In this document: positions 45,574 to 57,569 of the stretch, piece after piece
Position numbering within the stretch: the first letter of the stretch is position 1
Layout: every line of letters starts with the position of its first letter
Assembly: GCA_950022295.1 (NCBI GenBank)
Contig: OX465599.1
Span: 8,370,001 to 8,434,000, forward strand
Source: Bromus sterilis
Lineage: Eukaryota; Streptophyta; Magnoliopsida; Poales; Poaceae
Direction of reading: 5' to 3'
DNA: 64,000 nucleotides
Notes under the pieces: generated by a model
What the model saw: the letters and a program-made list of their open reading frames with translations, nothing else
Databases searched by the model: none
Told to the model about the DNA's origin: nothing
Position numbers and translations under genes: made by a program

Positions 45574-46277
45574 TAGCTGTTAAAATTAGGGCCCACAAAT
45601 TAACTGTTTTTTGTTTGGAAAAAGAGGCTTTACCTCCGGCCTCGGCATCAAAACACTAGTAGAAAACAAGGCTTTGGTTCAGATCTGGACAGCCCATTAG
45701 TCCCGGTTCAGTCGGTCGGGCATTGGTCCCGGTTCGTCTGGACCCTTTTGTCCCGGTGCCAGACACGAACCGGGACTAAAGGGTGTCGCAACATTTAGTC
45801 CCGGTTGGTGGCTTGAACCGGGAGTAAAGGTAGGACCTTTAGTCCCGGTTGGACACACCAACCGGTACTAAAGGTCTATTTTTTTTCTTTTTTCTTTTTT
45901 TTAACTTTCTATTTTTAGATTTTGAATAACTGTTAGAATATTTAGAGTTTTTGCATGAATCTTTTTTCTGTAGGTCAACAAAATTATAAACTCTATGTTA
46001 GTGCCAGTAGTTTTCAAATTTAAATAGTTTAAACTTGAATTCTTTTGAAATTTGTGTGAATCACTAGTTTTTGAATAACTTTAGTTTAAAAATGGATTCT
46101 TGAGTGATTAGTTTTCTTGTTGTTTAATATTAGTATGTTTTATCAGTATATTCAATATGGGAATTTTTAGGATATTTTAAATAGGTATTTTAATTGAAAC
46201 CAGATTCTCTTTAACTCTTTATGATTGTTTCGAACGAAAACTCTTCTTTTACAAGGCTTTTCTTTTTTTAACTTATT

Positions 46278-47400
46278 TCAACTCAAGACTTTTTGTCCAT
46301 TAACTATGCAACATTCAAATCCACATCCTCAAGTTTCAAACCTTTCTAACTTCATTTGCTATTTTCCATGCATTTAATGATTGTTTATGCGCTAAATGAC
46401 CATGAAATTGAAAAGCAGTACAAATGAACTCTGAAAAGGTGAAAACTTGGCATGGTATCATCATTTCACCGACATAGCATGTGCTAAAAAGATTACATGG
46501 TTACGGCAAAAACTGGATGCACTTTGTGTACAAATTGGACCATCTCCTTCGAAGTATGAGGGTTTCAGACGAAAATTCACCTGTTACAAAGGCATTTTTT
46601 TAACTTATTCAACTCCAGACTTTTTGTGCATTCAATATGCATCATTCCAAGCCACATCCTCAAATTTCAACCCTTTCTAACTTCATTTGCTATTTTTCAT
46701 GCATTTAATGATTGTTTTGCGTTAAATGACCATGAAATTGAAAAACAGTACAACTGAACTCTGAAAAGGTTAAAACGTCATCATTTCACCCACATAGCAT
46801 GTGCTAAAAACTTAAGAGGATTAAGGAAAAACTGGATGCACTTCGTGTATAAACTGGACCATCTACTTCAAAGTATGAGGGTTTGGGAAAAAAACTAATT
46901 TGTTACAAAAGCATTTCCTTTTTTTAATTATTTCAATTCCAGACTTTTTGTGCATTCAATATGTACCATTCAAATCCACATCCTCAAATTTCAACCTTTT
47001 AATTTCATTTGTTACTTTTCATGCATTTAATGATTATTTTTGCGTTAAATGACCCTAAATTGAAAAGGCAGTACAAATGAACTCTAAAAAGCTTGAAACT
47101 TGGCATGGTATCATCATTTCGCTCACATAGCATGTGCTAAAAAGTTGAGAAGATTACGGCAAAAACTAAACGCACTTCGTGTATAAACTGGACCATCTCC
47201 TTCGAAGTACGAGGGTTTTGGAAGAAAACTCATCTGCTACAAAGGCATTTTTTAAACTTATTTTCAACTCCAGACTTTTTGTGCATTCAATATGCACCAT
47301 TCAAAGCCACATATATAAATTTCAACCCTTTCTAACTTCATTTGTTATTTTTAATGCATTTAATGATTTTTTTTTGCGCTAAATGACCCTAAAATTGAGA
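46278..47400. repeat. ~325-330-bp tandem array in CACTA 3
   Basis: The marker TTCAACTCCAGACTTTTTGT (with small changes) begins at 46278, 46608, 46932 and 47263. Spacings are 330, 324 and 331, with the fourth copy partial. ORFs at 46447 and 47179 come from this repeat. Confidence 0.88.
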
Positions 47401-48018
47401 CCCCCATGTGGATCGCCTTTTCAATGTTTAGAGAAATAAACTAAAGTGATAAAAAATAAAATACCTTCAAGATGCCCATGTCTTATGTGGTCTAGTGGTT
47501 AGGAAAATTAACAAGCATGAATTTAGACTTTTTTTTTGCAAAATCTCTCTAGAGTTTGTAAAATAATCATAACTTTTGTATACGACCTCCGATGAAAAAG
47601 TTTTTTTATATGAAACAGAAAAACCAAACAGAAAAAAAGTTATGATGCTTTTAAGATTTGGAGGGAAAATAATTCAAAAAAAGTTGGGATAAAAATTTAA
47701 AAGGGCGCCCATCCACTTACCTCTTCATTCTTCTTCTCAATAAAATAATTCAAAAAAAGTTGGGATAGAAATTTAAAGTTGGGAAATATTAAACAAGGGT
47801 TTTCCGACTACACTATTGAGGGAAATATGAAAAAAAAAATTAAATATTTTTTATTTTTTCTTCAAGATTATTATTATTTCATTACTTTTGTTTATTAAAA
47901 TAATTATTTTGAATTAAAACAATATAGAAGTGTGACATTGTGACCAATAGGTTAATAGGATTGATATGATAGAAATATCAACAACATGTGCGCGGTGTAG
48001 TTGGAAATGGAGACGGAA

Positions 48019-48083
48019 GGAACTTAGAAGTTAAGCGTGCTATTGCTGTAGTAGTCTAAGAATGGGTGACCGGTGGAAAAGTT
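48019..48083 (+). ncRNA. 5S-rRNA-like module in CACTA 3
   Basis: GGAACTTAGAAGTTAAGCGT, then GTAGTCTAAGAATGGGTGAC. The same part of 5S rRNA as in CACTA 1 (box A to box C region), but more diverged. It is followed by AAGTTTGAC and AATTTGACTAGA, as in the other two elements. Confidence 0.7.
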
Positions 48084-48495
48084 TGACTACGACTAAGTAA
48101 TTTGACTAGACATTAAGGGTAATTAGAGACTAAACTGATCAAATAACTCAGATAATAGAAATTGTGAAAATATACTAAAAAGAGCGTGAAAAAAATTGGT
48201 CAAATAATGGTAATAATACAATTTTTGGAAAATTAGAAAAAAGGAAACGGAAAAAAATGAATGATTTTTTTTCCGGTGGAGGCCTTTAGTACCAGTTCGT
48301 GTTACCAACCGGGACTAAAGGTCCTCCATCCTAGCGCATCACAACAACCCACGTGGAGGACCTTTAGTCCCGGTTTGTGGGCAAACCGGGACTAAAGGTA
48401 TTGGGCTTTAGTTACGACCCTTTAGTCCCGGTTCCGGAACCGGGACAAATGGGCCTCTGAAACCGAGACACATGAGCCTTTTTCTACTAGTGAAA

Positions 48496-49050
48496 TGATG
48501 CAATCATCTTATTAAACAAAGTAAAATGTCTCATACTAGTCATGGAGATAACAAAATAATATGGCCATAATCGGTAAAAATAAGAGAAAAATCCAGTGTG
48601 TTTATCCTATTATTGGGCCACCGTCCAAGCCGGTTGTAGATATCCCGTGCTAGCTTGTCCCAACGGTTGCACCTAATAACCATTAACATCTTGGTTTCCA
48701 TAGTGCTGAGTAATGATCAAGTACGGATGAAACCCGAAGTCTGAAGATGACCTGCATGAAATTTGTGATATTTAACCTGTTAAAATATAACATCATTTCA
48801 ACAATTCCATATCGCCTAAAGTAATGCACACATTCCAATTCGAATATGTGCCGATGTTTTGGGTTCTACCTTAGTTAACCAATCTGCAAACGTATACACC
48901 ATAAAGTGAACTAACGTTGAATGTCATGTGCAGAATTCGCCAGAGAAGCTTGACTGGTGTTTTAGAAGCGCACGTAGTACAAATCGTGGCATTTGTTGAC
49001 ATCATGTGTGATGTTATCAAACAGGATTGCCATGCATGTCAGATAGATAG
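48496..49050. other. Intergenic between CACTA 3 and the B2 duplication
   Basis: No gene recognised. A TAGA microsatellite-like run lies near 49042-49057. 48600-48680 faintly resembles a LINE 3' region on the minus strand (GGCCACC, CCGGTTGTAGATATC), which is not certain. Confidence 0.35.
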
Positions 49051-49327
49051 ATAGATTCTTAATACATCAAGAGGCTTTCGGATGACACACATCATGTTTC
49101 TTTATCTATCCGTCTTTCTCTTTGTCTATGGCATATCCCATCTTGGAGATCGAAACGATGAATTTGTACTTGTCCTTTCTTCATTGATCAAAAGTTCATA
49201 CCAGTTCCCTATGTCACGACTCACAAGTGACCAGTTGCATTAGCTCGTCTGTTTTGTCTCCAGCCTGCAACACGAGCATACATAAACTCAGCCTTAAGAG
49301 AAAAGCGGAACGTCGTTCAATTACCAT

Positions 49328-50051
49328 ATGGCAAACACTGCCACTGTGTCGGCAATCTTTATCTTTCTGCAGGTAGCGTGCGTCATCGCCCGGGATCACT
49401 CTCATGATCCACAAACATCTCCTATCATCTACCAGGCTTCAGTGGTGACGAAGGTGTATGGTTTCGACCAAGGAGACCTGCGCGGCGGGCCACCGTCATG
49501 CACCGACAGATACCGCGGTGACAATGAAGCTCTTTTGGCGTTGCCTCCCAATCTTTACGGGCCGGGGAACAAGTGCGGCTTCGTGTTCCGCATCACGAGC
49601 ACACAGACCGGGCTAAGTGCGTTTGCCCAGGTCTTGGATGAGTGCTTAGACTGCGGCGACGATGTGGTGGGAACGTCGGCCCGGGTGTGGAGTGTTAGAT
49701 TGATCTCTTCCCGTGAGGGTCTAACGACCCGAACGGACCCATTGATCTGCGCCCTGATTGGGGGTGCCCAACCTCCTCATGGTTGGTGGACCCTGTCACG
49801 TTGTGTATATAGGTCTTGCGCAGTGCGACGGGAAGCACCATCGCCGCCGCCTCGGCCACTGCCTATCTCGCCACCGTCGTCCCTATGGCCGACTCCTCGT
49901 CCTCGTCAAGCAAGGGACAAGGTATCCTCTCCCTATCTTCCTCCCAATCTCGATCTGATCTAGCCTAGTTGATCCTCAAAGTCTATCATGGAGAAACCTC
50001 GGGTTCGACCCTAATGCCGGTGGCACCGCGCCCGTCATAATTTACTGGTGA
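49328..50051 (+). pseudogene. Ripening-related/kiwellin-like gene B2, disrupted by a solo LTR
   Basis: 49328-49692 encodes a signal peptide (MANTATVSAIFIFLQVACVI) and most of the mature domain, with DHSHDP, YGFDQGDLRGGPPSC, FVFRITSTQTG, LDECLDC and DDVVGTS. A 296-bp LTR then interrupts the codons after VW. 49994-50051 encodes the missing end (LGFDPNAGG through the IIYW terminus and stop). The open frame runs on into the LTR and stops at 49963, giving a potential 211-residue chimera with about 90 LTR-encoded residues. The beta-barrel C-terminal strand is lost, so normal function is unlikely. Everything else matches B1, which makes the loss recent. Confidence 0.88.
49693..49988 (+). mobile_element. 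Solo LTR (296 bp) in gene B2
   Basis: Starts TGTTAGATTG and ends GTCTATCA (TG...CA), with the 5-bp target duplication TGGAG at 49688-49692 and 49989-49993. A TATA-like GTATATAG lies at about 49805. Its small size suggests a TRIM-type or other short element. Confidence 0.88.
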
Positions 50052-50208
50052 GAGTCGGAGAAGCCGGCTTGTGTACAGACCCGCCGACAGAATAAATTGT
50101 TCATGTGCAGTCTTTCGACGACGGAGTCGCTGAATAAGTAATAAAACACTTGCATACACGATACATGCATGGTGTGTGAGCAACATATAAGTAGTAGGAG
50201 AAAAGCTG

Positions 50209-50214
50209 AATAAA
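50209..50214 (+). terminator. Polyadenylation signal of B2
   Basis: AATAAA in the same context as after B1. Confidence 0.6.
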
Positions 50215-50319
50215 GCAATCCATGCTTATCTGTAAGTGTCAATAAGTGCAAGTGTCTATTTTTATCTATTTTCAACTGTCAGTAAAAACATACAATACAA
50301 CTCTTCTTCTCTCTCTCCC

Positions 50320-50960
50320 TATTTCTCGGAAGGAGAGGCAGCCCGTCCTAGTCGTCCCCCATCGTTCATTCCATGGTCCCTTGTCCTTCTACCGGGGAGG
50401 GCGTGGAAATCCCGGACCTATGTTGTGCCGATGTAGTTAGGTCTCTAAAGAGTAAGGTTTCACTCCCTTGAGATGGATCGGTTGCTAGAACGGCGGATTT
50501 GGTTACGCCTTTATGTCGTAGGCGGTCCTCAATAGTGTTGTATGATGGGTGGGAGAGGGTGTTTCGTGACTTGGTCTTTCGTCTTATTTTTTGACATGCG
50601 ATGTTCGGACAACTTTCAGTTCCTTGGGAGCTTAAATCTTCTTCGATTTGTGGTGATCATCCAACCTTCTTCGGGAATTTCTACTTCAGGGAGGCGGATT
50701 TTTTTCTCAAATTGGTGTCGTTGATATCTTCTAGCTCCGACCGTCGACTTCTTGATCATTGTGTACATGTTTCGCTGCTCTGATTGTATTTCGAGGGTCC
50801 AGAGGTGGTATTGAGCTTCGTTTATGGCGGCGAGTGTAGGGAGAATACGCCGCCAATTTTCCAAGGATATGTATGTAATTTTCTGTTATAGTAAGGGTGT
50901 GAGTAAAAAGGTTGCTTGGTTTAATATGTGGCCTTTTTCTTTTCTTAAAAAATGAATGAT
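50320..50960 (+). mobile_element. Retroposon-like 3' end
   Basis: GC-richer, mostly non-coding stretch ending in a pyrimidine tract and A run (about 50936-50953), which looks like the 3' UTR and tail of a non-LTR element on the plus strand. No coding domain is recognised and no target duplication was found. Confidence 0.4.
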
Positions 50961-50989
50961 CAATCAGGTATCATTCATTTTTTATAAGG

Positions 50990-51395
50990 GAAAAGTATTT
51001 TTTTATCCCTAAACTCTTTCAAAAGTGTAGAATTGGCCCCTTCATTTTAAAAAACCGTTACTTTTAGTCCGTCGTGCCACTTCAGATGATTTTCTTTCGA
51101 CGTGGATTTTTATAAAAAAAGGAGCGGGGAAGGTTGCACGCTTACTACAGCCCTCACGCTCACCTTCGTCACTTATGTTGTTGTCTTGTTGATGCACAAG
51201 CAGAGCAGGAACACTGCACATTTGCCCATGCTGGTTGCGTCTATGCATATCGTACCTTGTCGATGGTAGATGACGAAGGTTCGGTAAAAAATTATCCGAA
51301 GCGGCACGAGGGACTAAAAGTTGTTTTTATTTTTCTTCCTGAAATAAATTATTCACAAAACACTGTATTGTCCCTTTTAATAGTAGAGATTTCAG
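50990..51395. mobile_element. Foldback MITE-like element
   Basis: CTTTTAGTCCGTCGTGCCAC at 51061 is mirrored by a near-complement ending at about 51320, and AAGGGA-type ends lie outside. The roughly 200-bp centre is unrelated. Exact boundaries are uncertain. Confidence 0.5.
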
Positions 51396-52150
51396 CATGA
51401 AAATAGCATTAATGCTACATCAAAAAATAAAAATAGAAGGCCTTCCAACAAAATACTCATGCAGTCAATTAGATAGATGTACACTAGCTAGTAAAGGATG
51501 CCATTTTAATTTGGGAAAGAACATTCGGTAAGAGTGCCACTGATGCTCTGATTGTGAACTAGAGCCGAGTATGAAAAATTCACGTCTAGTTAAAGATGTT
51601 ATATTAACGTCCAATTTACCAATGCTCACACTGGCTTTGTTTGTGGATTGTTGGGTGCTCGGAAAACCAGTGGATATGATTACACTGGCATGTGTGTGGT
51701 TGGACCAAGCAGTCAAGGTAACTTTTACTCACATCTTTATACGATGTTGTGAGTCAATAAAAACCCATCGAGTGGAAATTTAAGTGCTACCTATAACCAT
51801 ATGTTCTTCTTTTGATGTGTGCATTTTAACTATACAGAGACCGAATGGTACTCATAATGCTTTGTACTCGTTTGATGCTACATTTTAAGATAATGAAATT
51901 GCCCTTTATAAAGAAAATATCCTTCTTTTAGTGCTCAACCTGATGGTCATTGAGAGAGCGGACATATTAATAGGAACGTGTCTTTTGTCTAAATTTCTTT
52001 CTATCTTGTGTGTGGCAGGTCCCACCATGGAGGGTGTAACGATGAATTTTATGTTGTCTTCCTCGCATGGAGTTAAAATCTGTACCAGTTCCCTATGTCA
52101 CAAGTGACCTGCTACCTTAGCTCGTCTTTTTTGTCTCCAAGCTGAAACAC
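51396..52150. other. Upstream region of B3
   Basis: No gene. 52010-52130 resembles the upstream DNA of B1 and B2 (ACGATGAATTT, ACCAGTTCCCTATGTCAC, TTAGCTCGTCT), so B3 shares the duplicated promoter region. Confidence 0.45.
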
Positions 52151-52263
52151 GACCCCTATATGAACTACACCCCAATGAACCAACACCCTTAAGAGAGCTA
52201 GCAAGCAGGGCAGCAAGCTAGGTTAGCTTAGAAACGCAAGCAAGAGCTCGCTCGACAATTACC

Positions 52264-52686
52264 ATGGCGAACACCACCAAGGTCGTGTCAACCCTTGGCC
52301 TTCTTGCTTTCCTACAGGTCGTGTCGTGCGCTATGGCCCGGCACCACGTTAATCCAGGGGCGTCTCTCGTCCAGGCAGGAACGATGACGGTGAACGGGTA
52401 TGAACAAGGAGAGGAGGGTGGCGGGCCGGCGGCGTGCGACGGCATGTACCACAGCGATGCGGATTTCCTGATGACGCTGCCTACGGAGCTGTACGCCGGC
52501 GGGACCCTGTGCCACAGGTTTATGAACATCGCGAGCACCCAAAACGGGCGCAGCGCGAGGGCCATGGTCGTGGATATGTGCGACGATTGTGGCGATGACC
52601 AGGTGGGGACCTCGGCTGCCGTGTGGAACGCCCTCGGACTTGACACCAATGCTGGTGTGGCGCCCGTTAGGTGGTCGGCCGAGTGA
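52264..52686 (+). CDS. Ripening-related/kiwellin-like secreted protein (B3)
   Basis: A 140-residue intact single-exon gene. The signal peptide MANTTKVVSTLGLLAFLQVV is followed by a histidine-containing extension (ARHHVNP). The mature domain has MTVNGYEQGEEGGG, CDGMYHSD, a GGTLCHRF segment, VVDMCDDC, DDQVGTSAAVW, LGLDTNAG and a PVRWS end. It mixes A-type features (GEEGG, CDG-YHSD) with the B-type C-x2-C spacing. The usual Glu before the first Cys of the pair is Met here. The start has an ACCATGG context; a weak TATA-like CTATATGAA lies at about 52156. Predicted secreted protein. Confidence 0.9.
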   Translation: MANTTKVVSTLGLLAFLQVVSCAMARHHVNPGASLVQAGTMTVNGYEQGEEGGGPAACDGMYHSDADFLMTLPTELYAGGTLCHRFMNIASTQNGRSARAMVVDMCDDCGDDQVGTSAAVWNALGLDTNAGVAPVRWSAE

Positions 52687-52699
52687 AACATCATCGGTA

Positions 52700-53230
52700 T
52701 GTATCGGCCGGTGCAAATCTCTATAATCTATAAGAGTGATCAACTGAAAATCGATGTAAAATAGTTATAATAAGGGTCTTTTTAGGGATCAGCTAGATAA
52801 GAAATAATTGTTGTATATCTAAGTTGTAATTAACAAGCGGGTGGAGGTGCCTCTGTTGCTTGTTCTATGTGTGAGAAAAAAAATGTAATGTATTTAAAGG
52901 GAGCTTGTTTATTTAGCGGATGTTTATTTGCATATCTGGCTTATTGTCTTGTGTTAGCGAAAGTACTCGACAATCACCGAAGAAATATGCCATTTTATTG
53001 ATTTGCTATGATTACATGGAAAGAAGCCATGAAGAAGCCTGTGCGAATGCTTTTTGTTGGTTTGGCTGGACAAGGCACTTCGTATATTTTGGTGCACATG
53101 GGCGGTGTTTACTGAAAACATAACTACATGAAGTCACTAAATTCATTGGAGAGTTTGATGGAAGCTAGGGACAATTTTGTGATAGAGGGGTATGTTAGAT
53201 GTTCATGTGTCGTGGCTTCATAAGCAACCT
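52700..53230. other. 3' flank of B3
   Basis: AT-rich, no gene recognised. It ends at the target site of the minus-strand LINE. Confidence 0.4.
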
Positions 53231-53243
53231 CTGTTTTAGATAT

Positions 53244-55428
53244 TTTTAGATAAAGGGCTTTATTACTCAAAGTTAAACAAGTACATCCGGTCTCTGCATA
53301 ACTAGGATGCACACAGCCGCAAGTCACGAAAACAAACAAAAAACAAAAAAAGAGAGCGTACGACAAGTTACAAAGAAAGAACTATCGCCACTCAAGGTAG
53401 CTGTATGCGTAGATCGCGCGGCCACACATGTTGGATAAAAATATTCCTCGCCACCGCTTCCAACCGTGCACACGCCTCCATAAAAAGGCCTCGATATTCC
53501 ACCCGTTGTAAGATGGACCACGAACGGAGAATACCCGTGCATCGATAGAGAACCTGCAAACAAGAGAAGTTTTTATCAGAAAAGATTTTGTCATTTCTAC
53601 TTAGCCAGAGCGACCATATTACGGCTAGCGCTCCAACCCTAACAATGATTTCAAGCTTTTTATCCACCCGTTAAGCCAATTGCCAAAGATATTAGCAACG
53701 GATGTGGGTTGATACAAGTTTGAAGCCATTTGGATAACTGACCAGATAGATCGTGCAACCGTACAAGTGAAGAAAAGATATTTTATTGTCTTATCATGAG
53801 CACATGAAACACACTTCTTACTCCCTTGCCAGTTGCGTTTGACAAGATTATCTTTCGTTACAATAACACATTTTCGAAGATACCATGCAAAGACTTTAAT
53901 CTTTAGTGGTATCTTCATTTTCCATATTTTATAATTTTTATCGACTGGTATTTCAGGTTGGACAAGCGCCCTATACATAGAATCCACAGAGAATTTTCCA
54001 TTCCTATTGAGATTCCATCGAAACTCATCGTGGGCCTTGTGACAGCTGCACTACCGCTAACCGTTCTAGCAAGGCATTCCAAGACGCAAGTCTAGGTCCG
54101 ATTAAGTTTCTCCTGAATGCAACATTAGGGGGTGACTCTTGCATGACCGTGGCCAGTGTGTCTCCCTTATGTCGCACAATGTTATAGAGGGCCGGATATT
54201 GATCTCGGAGTGTGGAATTTCCTATCCATATGTCCTCCCAAAATCGTATTTCTGACCCGTCCTTAATCTTGAAAACCCCAAAGCGATAAAAGTCTTTTTT
54301 TTGTCGCCATGGGACCAGCCAAAAATTTTGAATCTCCAAGCTTCCATACAACCTGAGATAACGCTTTTGAGCCGATGTATTTTCGTTTAAGGATCGTTTG
54401 CCAGACTCCATCCGAAGTCAGTAACTTATATAGCCACTTACCGAGGAGAGCAGAATTCTTGACCTGAAGGTCATGAATACCTAACCCCCCCTTGGTCTTT
54501 TGGACGGCAAACGACATTCCACCTGGTCAGTCGATACTTTTTCTTCTCGTTATCCCCTTTCCAAAAGAATCTTGATCGGAAATAATTCAATCTATGTAAG
54601 ACTCCTTTTGGTAGTTGAAAGAATGATAGCATATACAGTACCATGTTGGTTAAAACTGAATTTATGAGAACCAATCTTCCACCCAGGGACAACAACTTCC
54701 CTTTCCAGCTAGCTAGCCTTTTTTGCAAACGTTCTTCGACATGCTTCCATTCAGCAATAGGCAGTCTCCTATAATGTATGGATATCCCCAAATACTTAAT
54801 AGGAAATTGACCTTGCTCGTAGCCGAATATTTCGGCATATTGAGCTGTTGCGTCCTGGGCATCGCCGAAACAAAACAATTCACTTTTATGGAAATTAATC
54901 TTCAATCCGGATAACTGCTCGAATGCTGATAATATTAATTTCAGATTCACTGCTTTATCCAGATCGTGTTCCATAAAAAGAATTGTGTCGTCCGCATATT
55001 AAAGGATGGATAATCCCTCATCCACTAGGTGTGGGATTACTCCCTCAATTTGGCCGTCTAACTTGGCACGTTCAATCATGATCGCTAACATATCAGCCAC
55101 AATATTAAACAATATGGGCGATAATGGATCACCTTGCCTTAATCACTTTTTGGTTTGGAAGAAGTGTCTGATTTCATCATTGACGTTAACGGCAACGCTT
55201 CCTCCCGAAACACAATTATGGATCAAAGCACACCACTCTTCTGAAAAGCATTTCATTCTCAGAGTTTGTCGGAGGAACGACCATTTCACTTTATCGTAAA
55301 CCTTTTCAAAGTCAATTTTAAAAATGACTCCATTAAGCTTCTTGGTGTGCATCTCATGGACAGTCTCGTGTAAAACCACGACTCCATCAAGGATATTGCT
55401 ACCTTGCATAAAAGCCGTTTGTGTAGGA
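53244..55428 (-). pseudogene. 5'-truncated LINE, minus strand
   Basis: Exact 13-bp target duplications CTGTTTTAGATAT lie at 53231-53243 and 55429-55441. On the minus strand the order is RT palm (FKIDFEKVYDKVKW), the YADD region with an in-frame stop just before it (about 55000), KINFHKSELFCFG (about 54880), the thumb region, a frame change near 54480, then the zf-RVT block (CVSCAHDKTIKYLFFTC, about 53780). A 3' UTR with GCAGAGACCGGATGTAC follows. At least three frame breaks or stops are present. It is the same general LINE type as the one at 25760-37706. Confidence 0.9.
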
Positions 55429-55441
55429 CTGTTTTAGATAT

Positions 55442-55745
55442 GTATCATGGTTTCATAAGAAACCTTAGCATCATCTCCGTGCGCCCTCAAAACGCGGGTG
55501 GTAATAGAGGTGTATGTTGCCTGTTGCACGGTGTCTACAGTGTGATCGACCAAAGCTATGGCAGCCACATTGAAGAGTGCCGCCTTCGAAACGGCCTCTC
55601 ACCCTCTTCTTACAAACTGTAGAACCATTGTTGTTCTACAACATATATTAAAAAAAAAATAAAGTATTTACATATAGATTGTTCCAAAAAATATATTTAC
55701 ATATAGTGCAAAACAAAGATACTACAAATCAGTCTTAGCCACCTT
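55442..55745. other. Short intergenic stretch
   Basis: No gene. A run of A lies at about 55651-55660. The stretch ends at a Stowaway-type terminus. Confidence 0.4.
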
Positions 55746-55767
55746 ATATCAAGGAACGGAGGGAGTA
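55746..55767. mobile_element. Single Stowaway-type terminus
   Basis: AAGGAACGGAGGGAG followed by TA. It abuts the point where Helitron R stops matching Helitron L, so a MITE or a rearrangement at a MITE end removed the Helitron 3' hairpin. Confidence 0.5.
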
Positions 55768-57569
55768 TTATATATTTTTATTGTTCATTGTGCTGGCACC
55801 GTATTTCAGTCGTCTTTGTTTTGCACTTCTCTTATATGAAGCACATAACATAAATTATATAATTTATTCATATTTTTTGTGTATTCCTTATTAATTTTTA
55901 TCACATAACTATAGGTATAATCAATTAAATGTGAAAGAAAGGATATTAACACAAATTTAGCATTTAAAGCCAGATTTACTATTATTTCTTTGAAGTTCAA
56001 TTTTGTATATCCCTTAATTTTGGAAGGAGTAATAGTCTAGATAAATAGATAATAAAAATCATAATTGCCTTAAGATATGCATATGGTAATGATATGCAAT
56101 TAAGGCAGAAGAAAATACCGTGAGGCCATCTCTTTATTTTCTAAAAAATAATTATGAAAACATATTAATCAAATTCAAAAAATTAATTAACAACTAAAAT
56201 ATATAGTTTTCATGTTTATATTATTCGCTAGCGACTAATACAAATCAATAGTAAACACAATATATTAGGTTAAATAAACATATCACTTGCATGCAAAACT
56301 CTTTTAATTTTGCGTGAATGATTACTATGCCATTTTCATAAAATTGTATTGATGATTGTATGTACTGTTTGTGCAAGATATTAGATTGATAAATTTATTT
56401 AAAACATCAGAAAAATTATTAGGCAATAATTTTAATCTGATATAAATAATTATACGATGATAATATATTATTATGAATCACAATCTAAATAATAATTATG
56501 GTCCACCCGAGCAATGGAAGGATGATGCTTATCCATTCTTTCAATCAGAATGTATTTTCTTAATGATGCAGAACAGAAAATAATTCCTTTTCGTTAGCAG
56601 CAGAGTGAAATAGTAAGATTTTTATTTTACTATGTTCGGAAATCTTCACCATATGACATGTCTCTAACAATTAAATGAGAATAAATTGTACTTATAGACA
56701 AATTCAAATATAGTATTATATTTTGGCATGTTTCAAGTAAACATTTATACATTTATAATCAAAGTTAGAGAAACCTCAATGCAAGCTTTTCTGCATCCTA
56801 TTTGAACCATAGTAATTAAATTTATATTTATTTATTTATAGCTTTATATGTATGACAATCATAGTAAAAAGTGATTGAAGACACTCATCGAGGTCAAGCT
56901 TCACTATCTGAGTTTAATTGGATATATGGTACACTGATAGATTAATACCCATCTAAGCCATTAAACATTTTCAATTGAATTTCATACTTTCACAATTCCT
57001 TGTCGCCGAATGTGGACAAAGATTTCCCTTGACAACCCACATTATTATAGCCTTCTCATTATTATTCTTTTCCACATATCACCACTACAAACTTACAATC
57101 TGGATGCATGAACATTACTTTTTTTGTGCTAATTTTTTTCATATTTATGTGGTATTCTCTATTCAACGTAAAGTCTTCTACTATTCATTATGTATTTATA
57201 AACGGAGTAAGAAATTTTCAATCAATGATCAATATTTAGAGTTATACAAAATATCTTTGTAAAATATGTCTCATTACCTTTTCCCCACATTAAAAGCATC
57301 GAATATAAAATTATATGCACCACACGCAAATTATATTTCTAAATATGAAGAAATTTAATTTAATTTAATTTATATGAGTGGAACATGCTTCGTTTGTGTA
57401 TTGTCATTTGTTAAATATATATGCTAACTTTTGTGATAGGATTGTAAGCAACTTGAAAAGATAACATATATACATCATCATTTATTTATTCTATACAGAA
57501 CAAAAGATGTTGATGAGACATGCAAACTGAGAGAACAGATGCATATGTGCGCACATAGAAGGCTTTTAC

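Larger units (their letters stand above)
45654..48492. mobile_element. Non-autonomous CACTA element 3
   Basis: Starts CACTAGTAGAAAA and ends TTTTTCTACTAGTG with AAA on both sides (45651-45653 and 48493-48495). The subterminal regions are full of direct and inverted TTTAGTCCCGGTT. The middle has a ~325-bp tandem array, and a 5S-like module lies near the right end. No transposase ORF is present. Confidence 0.9.
49050..50250 (+). repeat. Segmental duplication, copy 2 (gene B2 and flanks)
   Basis: Counterpart of 41150-42050; longer because of the 296-bp solo LTR at 49693-49988. Confidence 0.85.

Noticed and set aside
49685..49993. Solo LTR in B2 acting as a clean intron
   Set aside because: The available GT and AG near the borders would remove VW codons and shift the frame, so splicing would not rescue the protein.
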